Source: Dechloromonas aromatica (nom. nud.) (GTDB lineage: Bacteria > Pseudomonadota > Gammaproteobacteria > Burkholderiales > Rhodocyclaceae). From it: DNA of 49,057 nucleotides. The stretch is taken from the NCBI GenBank assembly GCA_017848965.1, contig JAFIHA010000023.1, forward strand, positions 1 to 49,057, written 5' to 3'. Of the stretch, positions 9,252-18,771 are shown piece after piece. The translations under genes and the position numbers were made by a program. The notes beneath the pieces were generated by a model, which saw nothing but the letters and a program-made list of their open reading frames with translations, had not been told where the DNA came from and ran no database searches. The number at the start of each line of letters is the position of its first letter. Within the stretch, counting starts at the first letter, position 1.

Positions 9252-12200
9252 TCAACCCACCCAGCGGCGGGCGTTGCGGAACATCCGCATCCACGGGCTG
9301 TCTTCTCCCCAGTTTTCCGGGTGCCAGGACATCTGCAGGGTACGGAAAACGCGCTCCGGGTGCGGCATCATGATCGTGAACCGGCCGTCGGCCGTGGTCA
9401 CCGCAGTCAGGCCGCCCGGCGAGCCGTTCGGGTTGTACGGATAAACCTCGGTCGGCTCGCCCTTGTTGTCGACGTAGCGCACGGCGGACAGGCACTGGCC
9501 CTGGTCGTCGGCATTGTCGAACACGGCGCGGCCTTCGCCGTGCGAGACGACGATGGGGATCTGCGAGCCTTCCATGCCGGCGAAGAAGATCGACGGCGAA
9601 TCGAGCACTTCGGTCATCACGAAGCGCGCTTCGAACTGCTCGACCTGGTTGCGGCGGAAAGCCGGCCAGTGTTCGGCACCCGGGATGATCGACTTCAGTG
9701 CGCTCATCATCTGGCAGCCGTTGCAGACGCCCAGTGCGAACGTGTCCTTACGGTTGAAGAAGGCGGCGAATTCGTCGCGGCAGCCGTCGTGCATCAGGAT
9801 GGTCTTGGCCCAGCCCTGGCCGGCGCCGAGCACGTCGCCGTAGGAGAAGCCACCGCAGGCGACGAGGCCCTTGAAGTCCTTCAGCGTGACGCGGCCGGCG
9901 AGGATGTCGCTCATATGCACGTCGACCGACTGGAAGCCGGCACGGTCGAAGGCGGCGGCCATTTCGTAATGGCTGTTGACGCCCTGCTCGCGCAGGATGG
10001 CGACGCGCGGGCGACCGCTGATGTCCAGATAGACCTGGGTGAAATCTTCCTGCGGATCGAAAGTCACCTTCGGCGTCAGGCCGGGGTCGGTCACGTCGAG
10101 GATGCGGTCGAATTCCTGCTGCGCGCAATCCGGGTTGTCGCGCATCGCCTGCATGCGGAAGCTGGTTTCCGACCAGGCACGCTGCAGGTCGACGCGCTTC
10201 TCGCGCAGCACGCGCTTGGCGTTGCGGGTGACGCGGATTTCGTCCCACTCGTTCAGGTGGCCGACGAAGTGGTAAGGCACACCACAAGCGCGCAGGATCG
10301 GCGTGACGACGCTGCGGTCGGCGCGGCGGATCTGGATCAGCGCGCCGAGTTCCTCGTTGAACAGGGCGCGGACGATGTTTTCGAAATCGCGGCCGGCCAT
10401 CAGGTCCGGACGCTTCTCGGCGCCATCGACATCAAGCGCGGCGGCGTCGAAGCAGACGCCGTCGAGGTCGAGCGAGACGCCACGGCGGCTGGCGAAGGCC
10501 ATTTCGCAGGCGGCGACGAACAGGCCGCCGTCGGAACGGTCGTGGTAGGCGAGCAGCAGGCCGTCGCGGTTGAGCTTCTGCACGGCGTCGAACAGGCCCT
10601 TGAGCTTGGCCGGTTCATCGACGTCCGGCGCATCGTCGCCGGTCGCGTTGTACACCTGCGCCAGCGCCGAGCCGCCGAGGCGGTTCTTGCCGAGGTCGAG
10701 CAGCAGCAGTTCGGTTTCACCCTGCTCGCTGGCGAGCAGCGGGGTTTTCGTCTTGCGCACGTCGTCGACCGCAGCAAACGAGGTGACGATCAGCGACAAC
10801 GGCGACACGACCTGCTTCTTCTCGCCGTTTTCTTCCCAGGCGGTGCGCATCGACAGCGAATCCTTGCCGACCGGGATCGACACGCCGATCTGCTTGCACA
10901 GCTCGGCAATGCCTTCGACCGTGGCGTACAGACGGGCGTCCTCGCCCGGCACGCCGCACGGCGCCATCCAGTTGGCTGAGAGCTTGACCTTGTCCAGGCT
11001 GCCGACATCGGCGGCGGCCAGGTTGGTCAGCGCCTCGCCGATGGCCATGCGGCCGGAAGCCGGCGCATCGAGCACGGCCAGCGGCGTGCGCTCGCCCATA
11101 GCGAATGCTTCGCCGAGATAGCCCTGATAACCCATCGTGGTCACGGCGACATCGGCCACCGGCACCTGCCACGGACCGACCATCTGGTCGCGCGCGGTCA
11201 TGCCGCCGACCGAGCGGTCGCCGATCGAGATCAGGAAGGTCTTGTCGGCGATGGTCGGCAGACGCATCAGGCGGTAAGCGGCGTCCTTGAGTTCGATGGA
11301 AACCGCATCAAACGGCACGAACGTGGACGGCTGCGACGCGACATCGCGGGTCATGCGCGGCGGCTTGCCGAGCAGCGCTTCCATTTCCATGTCGACCGGA
11401 TTGACGCCGAAATGGGCGTCGGTGACTGTCAGGTGGCCGTCACCGGTGGCTTCGCCGACGACAGCGAACGGGCAGCGCTCACGTTCGCACATGGCCTGGA
11501 ATTCGCCGATGCGGTTCGGCGGGATGGCCAGCACGTAGCGTTCCTGCGATTCGTTGGACCAGATTTCGGCTGGCGACATGCCCGGTTCCAGGGTCGGCAC
11601 CTTGCGCAGGTCGAACTTGGCGCCGACGCCGCCCGAATGGGCGAGTTCCGGCAGGGCGTTGGAAACGCCGCCGGCGCCGACGTCATGCACGGACAGAATC
11701 GGGTTGTCCTTGCCCATCTGCCAGCAACGGTCGATGACTTCCTGCGCGCGGCGCTGGATTTCCGGGTTGCCGCGCTGCACCGAGGCGAAATCGAGGTCTT
11801 CGGCATTGACGCCGGCGGTCATCGAGGAGGCAGCGCCACCACCGAGGCCGATCAGCATGCCGGGGCCGCCGAGTTGCACGAACAACGTACCGACCGGGAA
11901 GGTTTCTTCCTTGAATGACTGCTCGGCCTGGATGGAACCGAGGCCGCCGGCGATCATGATCGGCTTGTGGTAGCCGCGCACGGTGCCAGCGACATCCTGT
12001 TCATAGGTGCGGAAGTAGCCGGTCAGGTTCGGGCGGCCGAATTCGTTGTTGAAGGCAGCGGCGCCGATCGGGCCTTCGAGCATGATGTCCAGCGCCGAGG
12101 CGATGCGCGACGGGCGGCCGTAGGCCTTTTCCCAGGGCTGCGGCGCATCCGGCAGGTTCAGGTTGGAGACCGAGAAGCCGCACAGGCCGGCCTTCGGCTT

Positions 12201-13184
12201 CGAGCCCTTGCCGGTGGCGCCTTCGTCGCGGATTTCGCCGCCGCTACCGGTCGACGCGCCGGGGAACGGGGAAATCGCGGTCGGGTGGTTGTGCGTCTCG
12301 ACCTTGGTCAGGATGTGCGTCAGCTCTTCCTTGTAGCTGTAGCCGCGGTCGGCATCCGGATAGAAACGCTGGATGGTCGCGCCTTCGATGATCGACGCGT
12401 TGTCGGCGTAGGCCATGATTGTGCCTTGCGGGTTGGCCTGGTGCGTTTCGCGGATCATGCCGAACAGCGTCTTGTCCTTCTTCTCGCCGTCGATCACCCA
12501 GGAGGCGTTGAAGATCTTGTGGCGGCAGTGCTCCGAGTTGGCCTGGGCGAACATCATCAGTTCGACGTCGGTCGGATTGCGGCCGGCCTTGGTGAAGATA
12601 TCGAGCAGGTAATCGACTTCGTCGTCGGACAGCGCCAGGCCCAGCGTGCCGTTGGCCTCGACCAGCGCAGCCTTGCCGCCGGCCAGCACGTCGACGGTAT
12701 TGAGCGGCTTCGGTTCGAAATGGCGGAACAGTTCGCCGGCTTCGGCAAAACCGGCGAGCACCGATTCGGTCATGCGGTCGTGCAGCAGGCTGGCGACGAT
12801 CTTCTTCTCGTCAGCGGTCAGCGCCCGGTTTTGCTGCAAAACCACGTGGAAGGCGACGACGCGCTCGATGCGCTCAATGGCCGGTTCCAGGTCGCAGTTG
12901 AAGGCAATGTCGGTGGCCTTCGACGACCACGGCGAAATGGTGCCGATGCGCGGCGCCACCAGAAACAACTCGCCCTTATCCGCGCCTGCCGGCACTTCTT
13001 CCAGCAACTTCGCCAGCTTGGCGCGCTCGTCGGCCGACAAGGCCCGCTTCTGGGCGATAACATGCCAGTAATCGGCAGTCACTGCCTCGATCTCGGTCAC
13101 CGCCGCAGTCAGGCGGGCGAGCAGGCGTTGCAGGCGGAAGGCGGAAAAGGCGGCGTCGCCCTTGAGGCAAAGAATGTCGGCCAT
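9252..13184 (-). CDS. purL: Phosphoribosylformylglycinamidine synthase (single-chain PurL)
   Basis: A 1310-residue enzyme of de novo purine synthesis that converts FGAR, glutamine and ATP to FGAM. The length is that of the large proteobacterial form, which fuses PurS-like, synthetase and glutaminase parts. Visible landmarks: an N-terminal PurS-like region, the linker, the ATP-binding/AIRS-like half with [20 protein letters not shown] and [11 protein letters not shown], a second half with SVHDVGAGG and YHDRSDGG, and a C-terminal class I glutaminase with nucleophile Cys1154 in GVCNGCQ and the His/Glu pair in MPHPERVFR. It is complete, single-copy here, and about 60 bases downstream of tRNA-Ser on the complementary map (the tRNA follows it in the direction of transcription). 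Confidence 0.98.
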   Translation of the reverse strand: MADILCLKGDAAFSAFRLQRLLARLTAAVTEIEAVTADYWHVIAQKRALSADERAKLAKLLEEVPAGADKGELFLVAPRIGTISPWSSKATDIAFNCDLEPAIERIERVVAFHVVLQQNRALTADEKKIVASLLHDRMTESVLAGFAEAGELFRHFEPKPLNTVDVLAGGKAALVEANGTLGLALSDDEVDYLLDIFTKAGRNPTDVELMMFAQANSEHCRHKIFNASWVIDGEKKDKTLFGMIRETHQANPQGTIMAYADNASIIEGATIQRFYPDADRGYSYKEELTHILTKVETHNHPTAISPFPGASTGSGGEIRDEGATGKGSKPKAGLCGFSVSNLNLPDAPQPWEKAYGRPSRIASALDIMLEGPIGAAAFNNEFGRPNLTGYFRTYEQDVAGTVRGYHKPIMIAGGLGSIQAEQSFKEETFPVGTLFVQLGGPGMLIGLGGGAASSMTAGVNAEDLDFASVQRGNPEIQRRAQEVIDRCWQMGKDNPILSVHDVGAGGVSNALPELAHSGGVGAKFDLRKVPTLEPGMSPAEIWSNESQERYVLAIPPNRIGEFQAMCERERCPFAVVGEATGDGHLTVTDAHFGVNPVDMEMEALLGKPPRMTRDVASQPSTFVPFDAVSIELKDAAYRLMRLPTIADKTFLISIGDRSVGGMTARDQMVGPWQVPVADVAVTTMGYQGYLGEAFAMGERTPLAVLDAPASGRMAIGEALTNLAAADVGSLDKVKLSANWMAPCGVPGEDARLYATVEGIAELCKQIGVSIPVGKDSLSMRTAWEENGEKKQVVSPLSLIVTSFAAVDDVRKTKTPLLASEQGETELLLLDLGKNRLGGSALAQVYNATGDDAPDVDEPAKLKGLFDAVQKLNRDGLLLAYHDRSDGGLFVAACEMAFASRRGVSLDLDGVCFDAAALDVDGAEKRPDLMAGRDFENIVRALFNEELGALIQIRRADRSVVTPILRACGVPYHFVGHLNEWDEIRVTRNAKRVLREKRVDLQRAWSETSFRMQAMRDNPDCAQQEFDRILDVTDPGLTPKVTFDPQEDFTQVYLDISGRPRVAILREQGVNSHYEMAAAFDRAGFQSVDVHMSDILAGRVTLKDFKGLVACGGFSYGDVLGAGQGWAKTILMHDGCRDEFAAFFNRKDTFALGVCNGCQMMSALKSIIPGAEHWPAFRRNQVEQFEARFVMTEVLDSPSIFFAGMEGSQIPIVVSHGEGRAVFDNADDQGQCLSAVRYVDNKGEPTEVYPYNPNGSPGGLTAVTTADGRFTIMMPHPERVFRTLQMSWHPENWGEDSPWMRMFRNARRWVG

Positions 13185-13216
13185 GAGGAGAATTCGGCGG
13201 TGGCGGAAAGGCGGGC

Positions 13217-13222
13217 ATTATA
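13217..13222 (-). promoter_or_regulatory. Candidate -10 element for purL
   Basis: Read on the minus strand, a perfect TATAAT lies 33 bases upstream of the purL start codon. No good -35 hexamer is at the right distance, and no PurR-like palindrome was recognised. The purL start itself lacks an obvious Shine-Dalgarno sequence. Confidence 0.4.
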
Positions 13223-13275
13223 CCCGACACCGTCGCCCCCCCGCGCCGTGCCATGCCGTCAGGCGCATGGCGGAC

Positions 13276-14721
13276 TCACCAGTTGCTGCCGGCGCCACCG
13301 CCGCCGGAACTGCCGCCGCCCCAACTGCTGCCGCCGGAAGACGAAGACAACCCCGAACTGCCACCCGCCGCCGCCGCGCTCTCCCGTTCCAGCCTGGGGA
13401 TGCGATAGGAACTCGTCTTGCGCTTGCCGCAGAACTTGCAGACATGGACCGTCTCGCCCCGCCCCTGGCTTTCGTAGCTCGCCTTCTCCAGCACGGTGTC
13501 GGATTCGAGCGTGTAGGCCAGGCATTTGCACGACGGACATTTCTCGTACTTCGACTCGGTCCCCGGGTAGGCCCAGGTTGCCGTCGCCCCGCAGGCGGGG
13601 CACAGCCAGACGTCGTGGTCGGCCGAGCGCAACGTCTCCTCCATCTGCTGGGCGCGCGAGAGAAATTCATCCTCCGCCGCCTCGTCGAGTTTGCGCATCG
13701 CCGCCCGGCATTTTGGACAGACACGCGGATGATTGCGGTAATGCGTCCGGCGCTGCCGCTGGAAGAGATAGTGGAACAGGAAAGGCAACGGAAAGAGGAC
13801 GGCCATCCAGCCCCAGAAGGCTTGCTCCCGGGCGACCAGATTGCCGGCGGCAAAATACTCGCCCCGGGCCGCCAGCTGGCTCAGCTCGACCTGCTGCCGC
13901 CAGGCCTGGAACGCCGCCAGCAGCGCGAAATAGCCGTACAACGCAACACCGCAGACGAGCAGCGGTGAGGCCAGCGGCAACAGGTTGCAGATGACGATGA
14001 TCAGCGCCGGGCCGAGCGCGAAGCCACCCAACCAGGCTTGCCGCGACCAGCGCAGGACAGCGGGTGGGCTTTCCTCGGCAATATCGCCGGAAAAGTAACC
14101 GTTGGCCGACTTGAAGCCGAAGGCCAGCACCAGCGCCACACCGCCCAATGCCGAGGCAGCGATACGAAACACCTCCCAGGGCGTCGCCTCGGCCGGTTGC
14201 GGAAGTTCCGCCAGGGCCTGGACCTGCGCCGGATCGGCCAGGATGCGCTCGACCTCGACGATACCGGCGAGCAGACCGCCGCCGAAATCGCCACGCTGGA
14301 AGGCGGGCACCATGAATTCGCGCTGGATGCGCTTGCAGACCACGTCCGGCAACGCGCCTTCGAGTCCGTAACCGGTATGCAGGCGGATCGCCCGCTGGTC
14401 ACGCACCAGCAGCACGAGCAAACCGTCGTCACGCCCGGCGTGGCCGATGCCCCAGCTTTCGAACAACTGCTGGGCAAAGTCGAAAACCCCGGCGTCGCCG
14501 ATCGAATCGAGCGCCACCACGGCCACCTGCGCCCCGCTGCGTTGTTCCAGTTGCCGCGCCAGGGCATCGATGCGCGCCAGGTTTTCGGCGCCGATGATCT
14601 GATCGGGATCGGCAACGTGGCTGCCGTTGACCAGCCTTGGATTGGGCACCGTCTGCGGCGTGTAGGACACGGCCCAGCCGGGCAGCGCGGTCAGGCAGAA
14701 CAGGAAGAGCAGGAGGCGCAT
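13276..14721 (-). CDS. TPM-domain (YgcG-like) membrane protein with C-terminal zinc ribbons
   Basis: A 481-residue envelope protein. Start chosen at ATG 14721 because it opens a classic signal peptide (MRLLLFLFCLTALPGWA); the open frame upstream is arginine/proline-rich and implausible. A TPM domain follows (about 35-165: AQVAVVALDSIGDAG, FAQQLFESWGIG, DDGLLVLLVRDQRAIRLHTGYGLEG). Then come membrane helices (about 200-330) and a cytoplasmic-looking tail with four CxxC pairs (Cys335/Cys338 in CPKCRAAM, CPACGAT, CPSCKCL, CKFCGK), ending in a Ser/Gly-rich stretch (GGSSWGGGSSGGGGAG) typical of YgcG proteins. TPM domains in chloroplasts and bacteria have been linked to photosystem repair and phosphatase activity; the role here is unknown. 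It lies between a 60-residue small gene and purL, all on one strand. Confidence 0.85.
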   Translation of the reverse strand: MRLLLFLFCLTALPGWAVSYTPQTVPNPRLVNGSHVADPDQIIGAENLARIDALARQLEQRSGAQVAVVALDSIGDAGVFDFAQQLFESWGIGHAGRDDGLLVLLVRDQRAIRLHTGYGLEGALPDVVCKRIQREFMVPAFQRGDFGGGLLAGIVEVERILADPAQVQALAELPQPAEATPWEVFRIAASALGGVALVLAFGFKSANGYFSGDIAEESPPAVLRWSRQAWLGGFALGPALIIVICNLLPLASPLLVCGVALYGYFALLAAFQAWRQQVELSQLAARGEYFAAGNLVAREQAFWGWMAVLFPLPFLFHYLFQRQRRTHYRNHPRVCPKCRAAMRKLDEAAEDEFLSRAQQMEETLRSADHDVWLCPACGATATWAYPGTESKYEKCPSCKCLAYTLESDTVLEKASYESQGRGETVHVCKFCGKRKTSSYRIPRLERESAAAAGGSSGLSSSSGGSSWGGGSSGGGGAGSNW

Positions 14722-14867
14722 TGCGAGACACCGGAAAAACCATTGCCCCCCCCGCCCGGGTTGCCGGAAACCACCCGCGCGCAAGGGACGGCAGGGCAAG
14801 GACAGCGGCAAGGCGCAATCGGCGGAGCGGGTCAGAAAACTGGCCGGCGGGCGCCGCCGACCACCGC

Positions 14868-15050
14868 TCAGTCCTTGTATTTTTCGGTCTTGCGGCACAG
14901 CACGGAAACCGTGCCGTCGTTGTTGCGCTGGCTGTCCCGGTATTCAAGGCCGACCGCTTCCAGCTTCTCGGCGAAGAACAGGCTCATCGCCTTCGCCCGC
15001 AGGGTCACCATCGCGTAATGTTCGGACTCGTCCTGCACCTGATATTCCAT
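14868..15050 (-). CDS. Small conserved-looking hypothetical protein (60 residues)
   Basis: The frame begins MEYQVQDESEHYAMVTL and ends at a clean stop after KTEKYKD. A GGGGA ribosome-binding site is 6-7 bases upstream. Composition is balanced (Glu, Lys, Val, Tyr) rather than the Arg/Pro bias of chance frames, and it contains two predicted beta strands and one helix. I recognise no family. It precedes the TPM-domain gene by about 145 bases and may share its transcript. Confidence 0.6.
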   Translation of the reverse strand: MEYQVQDESEHYAMVTLRAKAMSLFFAEKLEAVGLEYRDSQRNNDGTVSVLCRKTEKYKD

Positions 15051-15106
15051 TGCAATCCCCGGTTATGTCAATTGGCATATTCTAACCGCAGACCGGGAAT
15101 TGCTGA

Positions 15107-15451
15107 CTACTTGCGGATCGGCGCGTTGCGCCCGGACATGCTGTCGCTCATCCGGTAGGCGGCGTCGATGAACAGTCCTTGCGGATTCTTGCGGCAGTAC
15201 TGCTCGATGTTGCGCTCGACGGTACCGGCCGAAACGTCGGTGACCTGCTGCTTCTGGTTGGCGTAGTTGTGACCGCTGAGGAAACCGCGCGCCCAGGCGA
15301 CCTGCGCGGCACGCCGGTCGGGATCGTCGGCCGCCAGCTTCCAGGCAGCGCAGGAATTGTCGTCGAAGGCGAGAATCTTCAGATCGGCCGCCACCGCTGG
15401 CACTGCCCCCATGGCGGCGAGCAGCAGCCCCACCGCGAGCTTGTTACCCAT
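15107..15451 (-). CDS. Small secreted protein, HdeA/Rap1a-like
   Basis: A 114-residue periplasmic protein. ATG 15451 is chosen over an upstream in-frame start because it is preceded by CTGGAGA at 6-8 bases and opens a signal peptide (MGNKLAVGLLLAAMGAVPAVAA). The mature part has two cysteines (CAAW and QYCRKNP) flanking WARGFLSGHNYAN, with a final AAYRM helix. This pattern resembles small helical periplasmic proteins of the HdeA/Rap1a type, but similarity is weak and function unknown. It is divergent from the chemoreceptor gene across an AT-rich spacer. Confidence 0.65.
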   Translation of the reverse strand: MGNKLAVGLLLAAMGAVPAVAADLKILAFDDNSCAAWKLAADDPDRRAAQVAWARGFLSGHNYANQKQQVTDVSAGTVERNIEQYCRKNPQGLFIDAAYRMSDSMSGRNAPIRK

Positions 15452-15673
15452 CACATTCTCCAGGATCGGGATAGTCACCAGGCAGAGCATAGACCAGCTT
15501 GCCGATGTCGGGAAATCCGCGCTCGAAACCAATAGACCATAGAGAAGCAAAACTGAAATTTCAATAAACAAATATCACATATCGTAATTTTGAAAAAATC
15601 GATCAATAAAGTAAAAATAAGTAAAATCCCCAATAGACAACAACAAACCACTCGACTCAACAACGGAGAACAC

Positions 15674-17284
15674 ATGAGCATCGCCATTCGCGTCGTATTA
15701 CTGATCGCCCTGTCCATTGCCGGCCTGATCGGCCTCGGCGGATTCAGCCTGTACCAGATGTCAAGCATCAACAGCGGCATCCGGCATACCAACGAGGTTC
15801 TGCTGCCCAGCATCCTCAAACTCGAAGAAGCCCAGGTGGCCTTCCTGCGTGCGCGCCCCTATCTGCTCAATGTGTTGCTGGAAGTCGACCCAAGCCGCCG
15901 GGAAAGCTCGGTGGAAAAATTCAACGCGCTGATCGGCGAGATGAATACCGCCTTCGCCGACTACGAAAAACTGGCCTCGACCGAGCGCGACCGCGAACTG
16001 CTGGCGCGTGACGTGAAAACCGCCGAGGCGTATGCGATCTTCGCCCGCAATTACATGAATGCCGCCATGCAGGGCAAACGCGAGGAAGCGGCGGAAATTT
16101 CCCGCAACGCGGCGGACACCGTCAACGGCCTGTCCAACGCACTCACCGAGCACGCCAGGTACAGCCAGGAACTGGCCAGCGCCAACGCCAAGGAGGCCTA
16201 CGACATCCACGCCGCGGCGCTGCGCAACCTGATCGTCGCCATCGTCGGCATCAGCCTGCTGGTTGCCGGCGTCGGCTTCCTGATCTATCGCCACGTTGCC
16301 GGCGGCCTCGGCCGTCTGGTCGAGGTCTTCGACCAGATCGAGAAGGAACGCGATTTCACCCGCCAGCTCGACGTCAATGGCAAGGACGAACTGGCGCGGG
16401 TCGGCCATGCCTTCAACGCCTTGCTCGGCAAGCTGCGCGACAGCTTCCGCCAGATCTCGAGCCAGGCCGACAGCGTCAACAGCGCCGCCCAGCGGGTATC
16501 GGCGGCGGCTCGCCAGATGTCCTCGGCGTCCCAGTACCAGAGCGAGGCAGCCTCCGGCATGGCCGCCGCGGTCGAGGAAATGACGGTCAGCGTCAACCAC
16601 GTTGCCGACCGCGCCGAAGACACCCGTCAGCTCGCCAGCAACGCCGGTAAATTCGCCCATGAAGGCGAAGGCATCATCAACCAGACGGTGGACTCGATCA
16701 ACGGCATCGCCAGCACGGTGCAAGGCGCCTCCGTTCAACTCTCAGACCTGGAACGGCAAAGCAGCAAGATCAGCAGCATCGTCTCGGTGATCAAGGAAAT
16801 CGCCGACCAGACCAACCTGCTCGCGCTCAACGCGGCGATCGAAGCGGCGCGCGCCGGCGAACAAGGCCGCGGCTTTGCCGTGGTTGCCGACGAAGTGCGC
16901 AAGCTGGCCGAACGGACCGGTCAATCGACCCAGGAAATCGCCGCGACGATCGAACAGATGGTTTCCGGCGCCCAGGCCGCGGTCGCCAGCATCCACAGCG
17001 TCGAGGGCGCCGTGGCGACCGGCGTCAGCTACGCCCAGCAGGCGAACGGCGCCATGCAGAAAATCGGTGACGGTTCGCAGGAAACGATCGGCATGATCAG
17101 CGACATCACCAGCGCGATCCGCGAACAGGGCCAGGCCAGCACCGACATCGCCCAGCAGGTCGAGAAGATCGCCCAGATGACCGAGGAAAACAGCGCCGCC
17201 GCGCACTCGACCGCCAGCACTTCCGACGAGATGCTGCAACTGGCCGACCAGATGCGCCAGATCGTCGCCCAGTACAAGGTCTGA
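15674..17284 (+). CDS. Methyl-accepting chemotaxis protein
   Basis: A 536-residue chemoreceptor. ATG 15674 ([17 protein letters not shown]) is chosen because a GGAGA ribosome-binding site precedes it; the frame upstream is lysine-rich non-coding DNA. Membrane helix 1 is at about 6-28, a four-helix-bundle ligand domain at about 30-185, membrane helix 2 at about 186-207, HAMP at about 208-262, then the cytoplasmic signalling coiled coil. Its hairpin tip is highly conserved ([20 protein letters not shown], about 375-395; [16 protein letters not shown] to 416). There is no C-terminal CheR-binding pentapeptide. It is transcribed alone and ends in a strong terminator. Confidence 0.96.
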   Translation: MSIAIRVVLLIALSIAGLIGLGGFSLYQMSSINSGIRHTNEVLLPSILKLEEAQVAFLRARPYLLNVLLEVDPSRRESSVEKFNALIGEMNTAFADYEKLASTERDRELLARDVKTAEAYAIFARNYMNAAMQGKREEAAEISRNAADTVNGLSNALTEHARYSQELASANAKEAYDIHAAALRNLIVAIVGISLLVAGVGFLIYRHVAGGLGRLVEVFDQIEKERDFTRQLDVNGKDELARVGHAFNALLGKLRDSFRQISSQADSVNSAAQRVSAAARQMSSASQYQSEAASGMAAAVEEMTVSVNHVADRAEDTRQLASNAGKFAHEGEGIINQTVDSINGIASTVQGASVQLSDLERQSSKISSIVSVIKEIADQTNLLALNAAIEAARAGEQGRGFAVVADEVRKLAERTGQSTQEIAATIEQMVSGAQAAVASIHSVEGAVATGVSYAQQANGAMQKIGDGSQETIGMISDITSAIREQGQASTDIAQQVEKIAQMTEENSAAAHSTASTSDEMLQLADQMRQIVAQYKV

Positions 17285-17306
17285 ACGACTCTCCCACGCC
17301 AGACCG

Positions 17307-17330
17307 GGCCGGCCCTGCGCCGGCCTTTTT
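17307..17330 (+). terminator. Intrinsic terminator after the chemoreceptor
   Basis: GGCCGG and CCGGCC form a 6-base GC stem with a 7-base loop, followed by TTTTT, starting 22 bases after the chemoreceptor stop codon. Confidence 0.85.
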
Positions 17331-17613
17331 GATGGGCAGGAGGCGAAGGGCCCAGCGACAGGCGCGGATCGGATCAGCGGCCGCAGACAATACAACTCGC
17401 GACATGAGGACGACAGCAGCGCCGCGACATGCGTTTGACCCATCGCACTTGCCAGGCCCGGATTCAGGAAAGCAACGCCTTGCGCGCAAGTGGGGCAATC
17501 AGGGAAAGAAGCAATACCGATACCGCGTAGCTGCGCCATAATGAAACAAACAATTCGCGCCCAAGCGCAGCGATTCAGGCCGGGCAATCCAGCAAAGAGG
17601 AGATGCAGAAGCC

Positions 17614-18771
17614 ATGGCAAATTATGAAATGCGCAAGTTCGTCGTCCCCGAATTCATCTTCGGCGCCGGCGCCCGGCACCGGGTCGGCGATTACGCCCGG
17701 CACTTCAGCGCCCGCCGGGTATTGATCGTCTCCGACCCCGGCGTGATTGCCGCTGGCTGGCTGAAGGAGGTACAGGACGACCTGGAAAAAGTCGGCATTC
17801 CGTGGGTGGTCTTCCAGGCCCTGACGCCCAACCCCAAGGATCATGAAGTGATGGCCGGCGCCCTGCTCTATGCCCGCGAACACTGCGACGTCATCGTCGC
17901 CGTCGGCGGCGGCAGCGTCGTCGACTGCGCCAAGGGAATCGGCATCGTCCATTCGAATCGGTGCGACATCACCGCCTTCGAGGGCGTCGACCGGGTCAAC
18001 ATTCCCGGCCCGCCGCTGATCTGCATCCCGACCACGGCCGGCGCTGCCGCCGACGTCTCGCAGTTCTGCATCATCTGCAACACGCCGGGCCGCTACAAGA
18101 TGGCCATCATCAGCAAGAGCATGGTGCCCGACGTTTCGCTGGTCGATCCCGAAACCACGCTGACCATGAATCCCTACCTGACCGCCTGCACCGGTCTGGA
18201 TGCCCTGACCCATGCCATCGAGGCCTACGTATCGACGGCCAGTTCGCCGATTGTCGATCTGCATGCGCTGGCCGCCATCAAACTGCTCTGGCACAACATC
18301 GAGACCGCCGTCAGCCAGCCAACGCTGATGCCGGCCCGCGAAAACATGGTGCTGGGCAGCCTGCAGGCCGGCATTGCCTTTTCCAACGCCAGCCTCGGCG
18401 CGGTACACGCCCTCGCCCATCCGCTGGGCGGTTATCTCGATCTGCAGCACGGCGAATGCAACGCGCTGCTGCTCGAACACGTGATCCGTTTCAACGCGGC
18501 AACAGCGCCGGAGCGCTACCAGCAGATTGCCGAAGCCATGGGCATCGACCCGCGGGGCCTGAGCCCGCGCGAAATGGTCGGCCGCATCACCGATGCCATC
18601 CTCGCCAGGCGTACCCGGCTGGGCGTCCTCGGCAGCCTCGAAACGCGCGGCGTGCGCGTTGCCGACATCCCCGAACTGGCCAGCCACGCCGTCAAGGATG
18701 CCTGCCTGGTGACCAACCCGCGGCGGGCGACGATCAACGACATCAAGGTGATCTATGGTGAAGCCCTCTGA
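17614..18771 (+). CDS. ercA: ErcA-type iron-containing alcohol dehydrogenase (regulatory)
   Basis: A 385-residue group III metal-dependent alcohol dehydrogenase. The NAD-binding motif GGGSVVDCAK is present, and metal ligands Asp196, His200, His265 and His279 match the spacing of FucO (196, 200, 263, 277). Features specific to the ErcA subgroup are clear: RKFVVPEFIFG near the N-terminus, TPNPKDHEVMAGA, and LICIPTTAGAAADVSQF. In Pseudomonas ErcA belongs to the regulatory cascade controlling ethanol oxidation (exaAB) together with Erc sensor kinases. Here its 3' end overlaps the start of a hybrid kinase by 17 bases, matching that context. A ribosome-binding site (AGAGGAGA) lies about 10 bases upstream. 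Whether it turns over alcohols or only regulates is not decidable here. Confidence 0.88.
   Translation: MANYEMRKFVVPEFIFGAGARHRVGDYARHFSARRVLIVSDPGVIAAGWLKEVQDDLEKVGIPWVVFQALTPNPKDHEVMAGALLYAREHCDVIVAVGGGSVVDCAKGIGIVHSNRCDITAFEGVDRVNIPGPPLICIPTTAGAAADVSQFCIICNTPGRYKMAIISKSMVPDVSLVDPETTLTMNPYLTACTGLDALTHAIEAYVSTASSPIVDLHALAAIKLLWHNIETAVSQPTLMPARENMVLGSLQAGIAFSNASLGAVHALAHPLGGYLDLQHGECNALLLEHVIRFNAATAPERYQQIAEAMGIDPRGLSPREMVGRITDAILARRTRLGVLGSLETRGVRVADIPELASHAVKDACLVTNPRRATINDIKVIYGEAL

Noticed and set aside
9234..10979. Long plus-strand open frame opposite purL
   Set aside because: It is antisense to a certain gene, rich in Ala/Arg/Val/Asp, and matches no family. Long shadow frames are normal in high-GC DNA.
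15590..15673. Upstream extension of the chemoreceptor frame and a possible flagellar sigma-28 promoter
   Set aside because: The extension lacks a ribosome-binding site while a good one precedes 15674. The AT-rich run does not contain a matched TAAAGTTT/GCCGATAA pair.
17398..17431. Two CGCGACATG repeats upstream of ercA
   Set aside because: Short, 25 bases apart and without palindromic structure or a promoter match; chance is likely.
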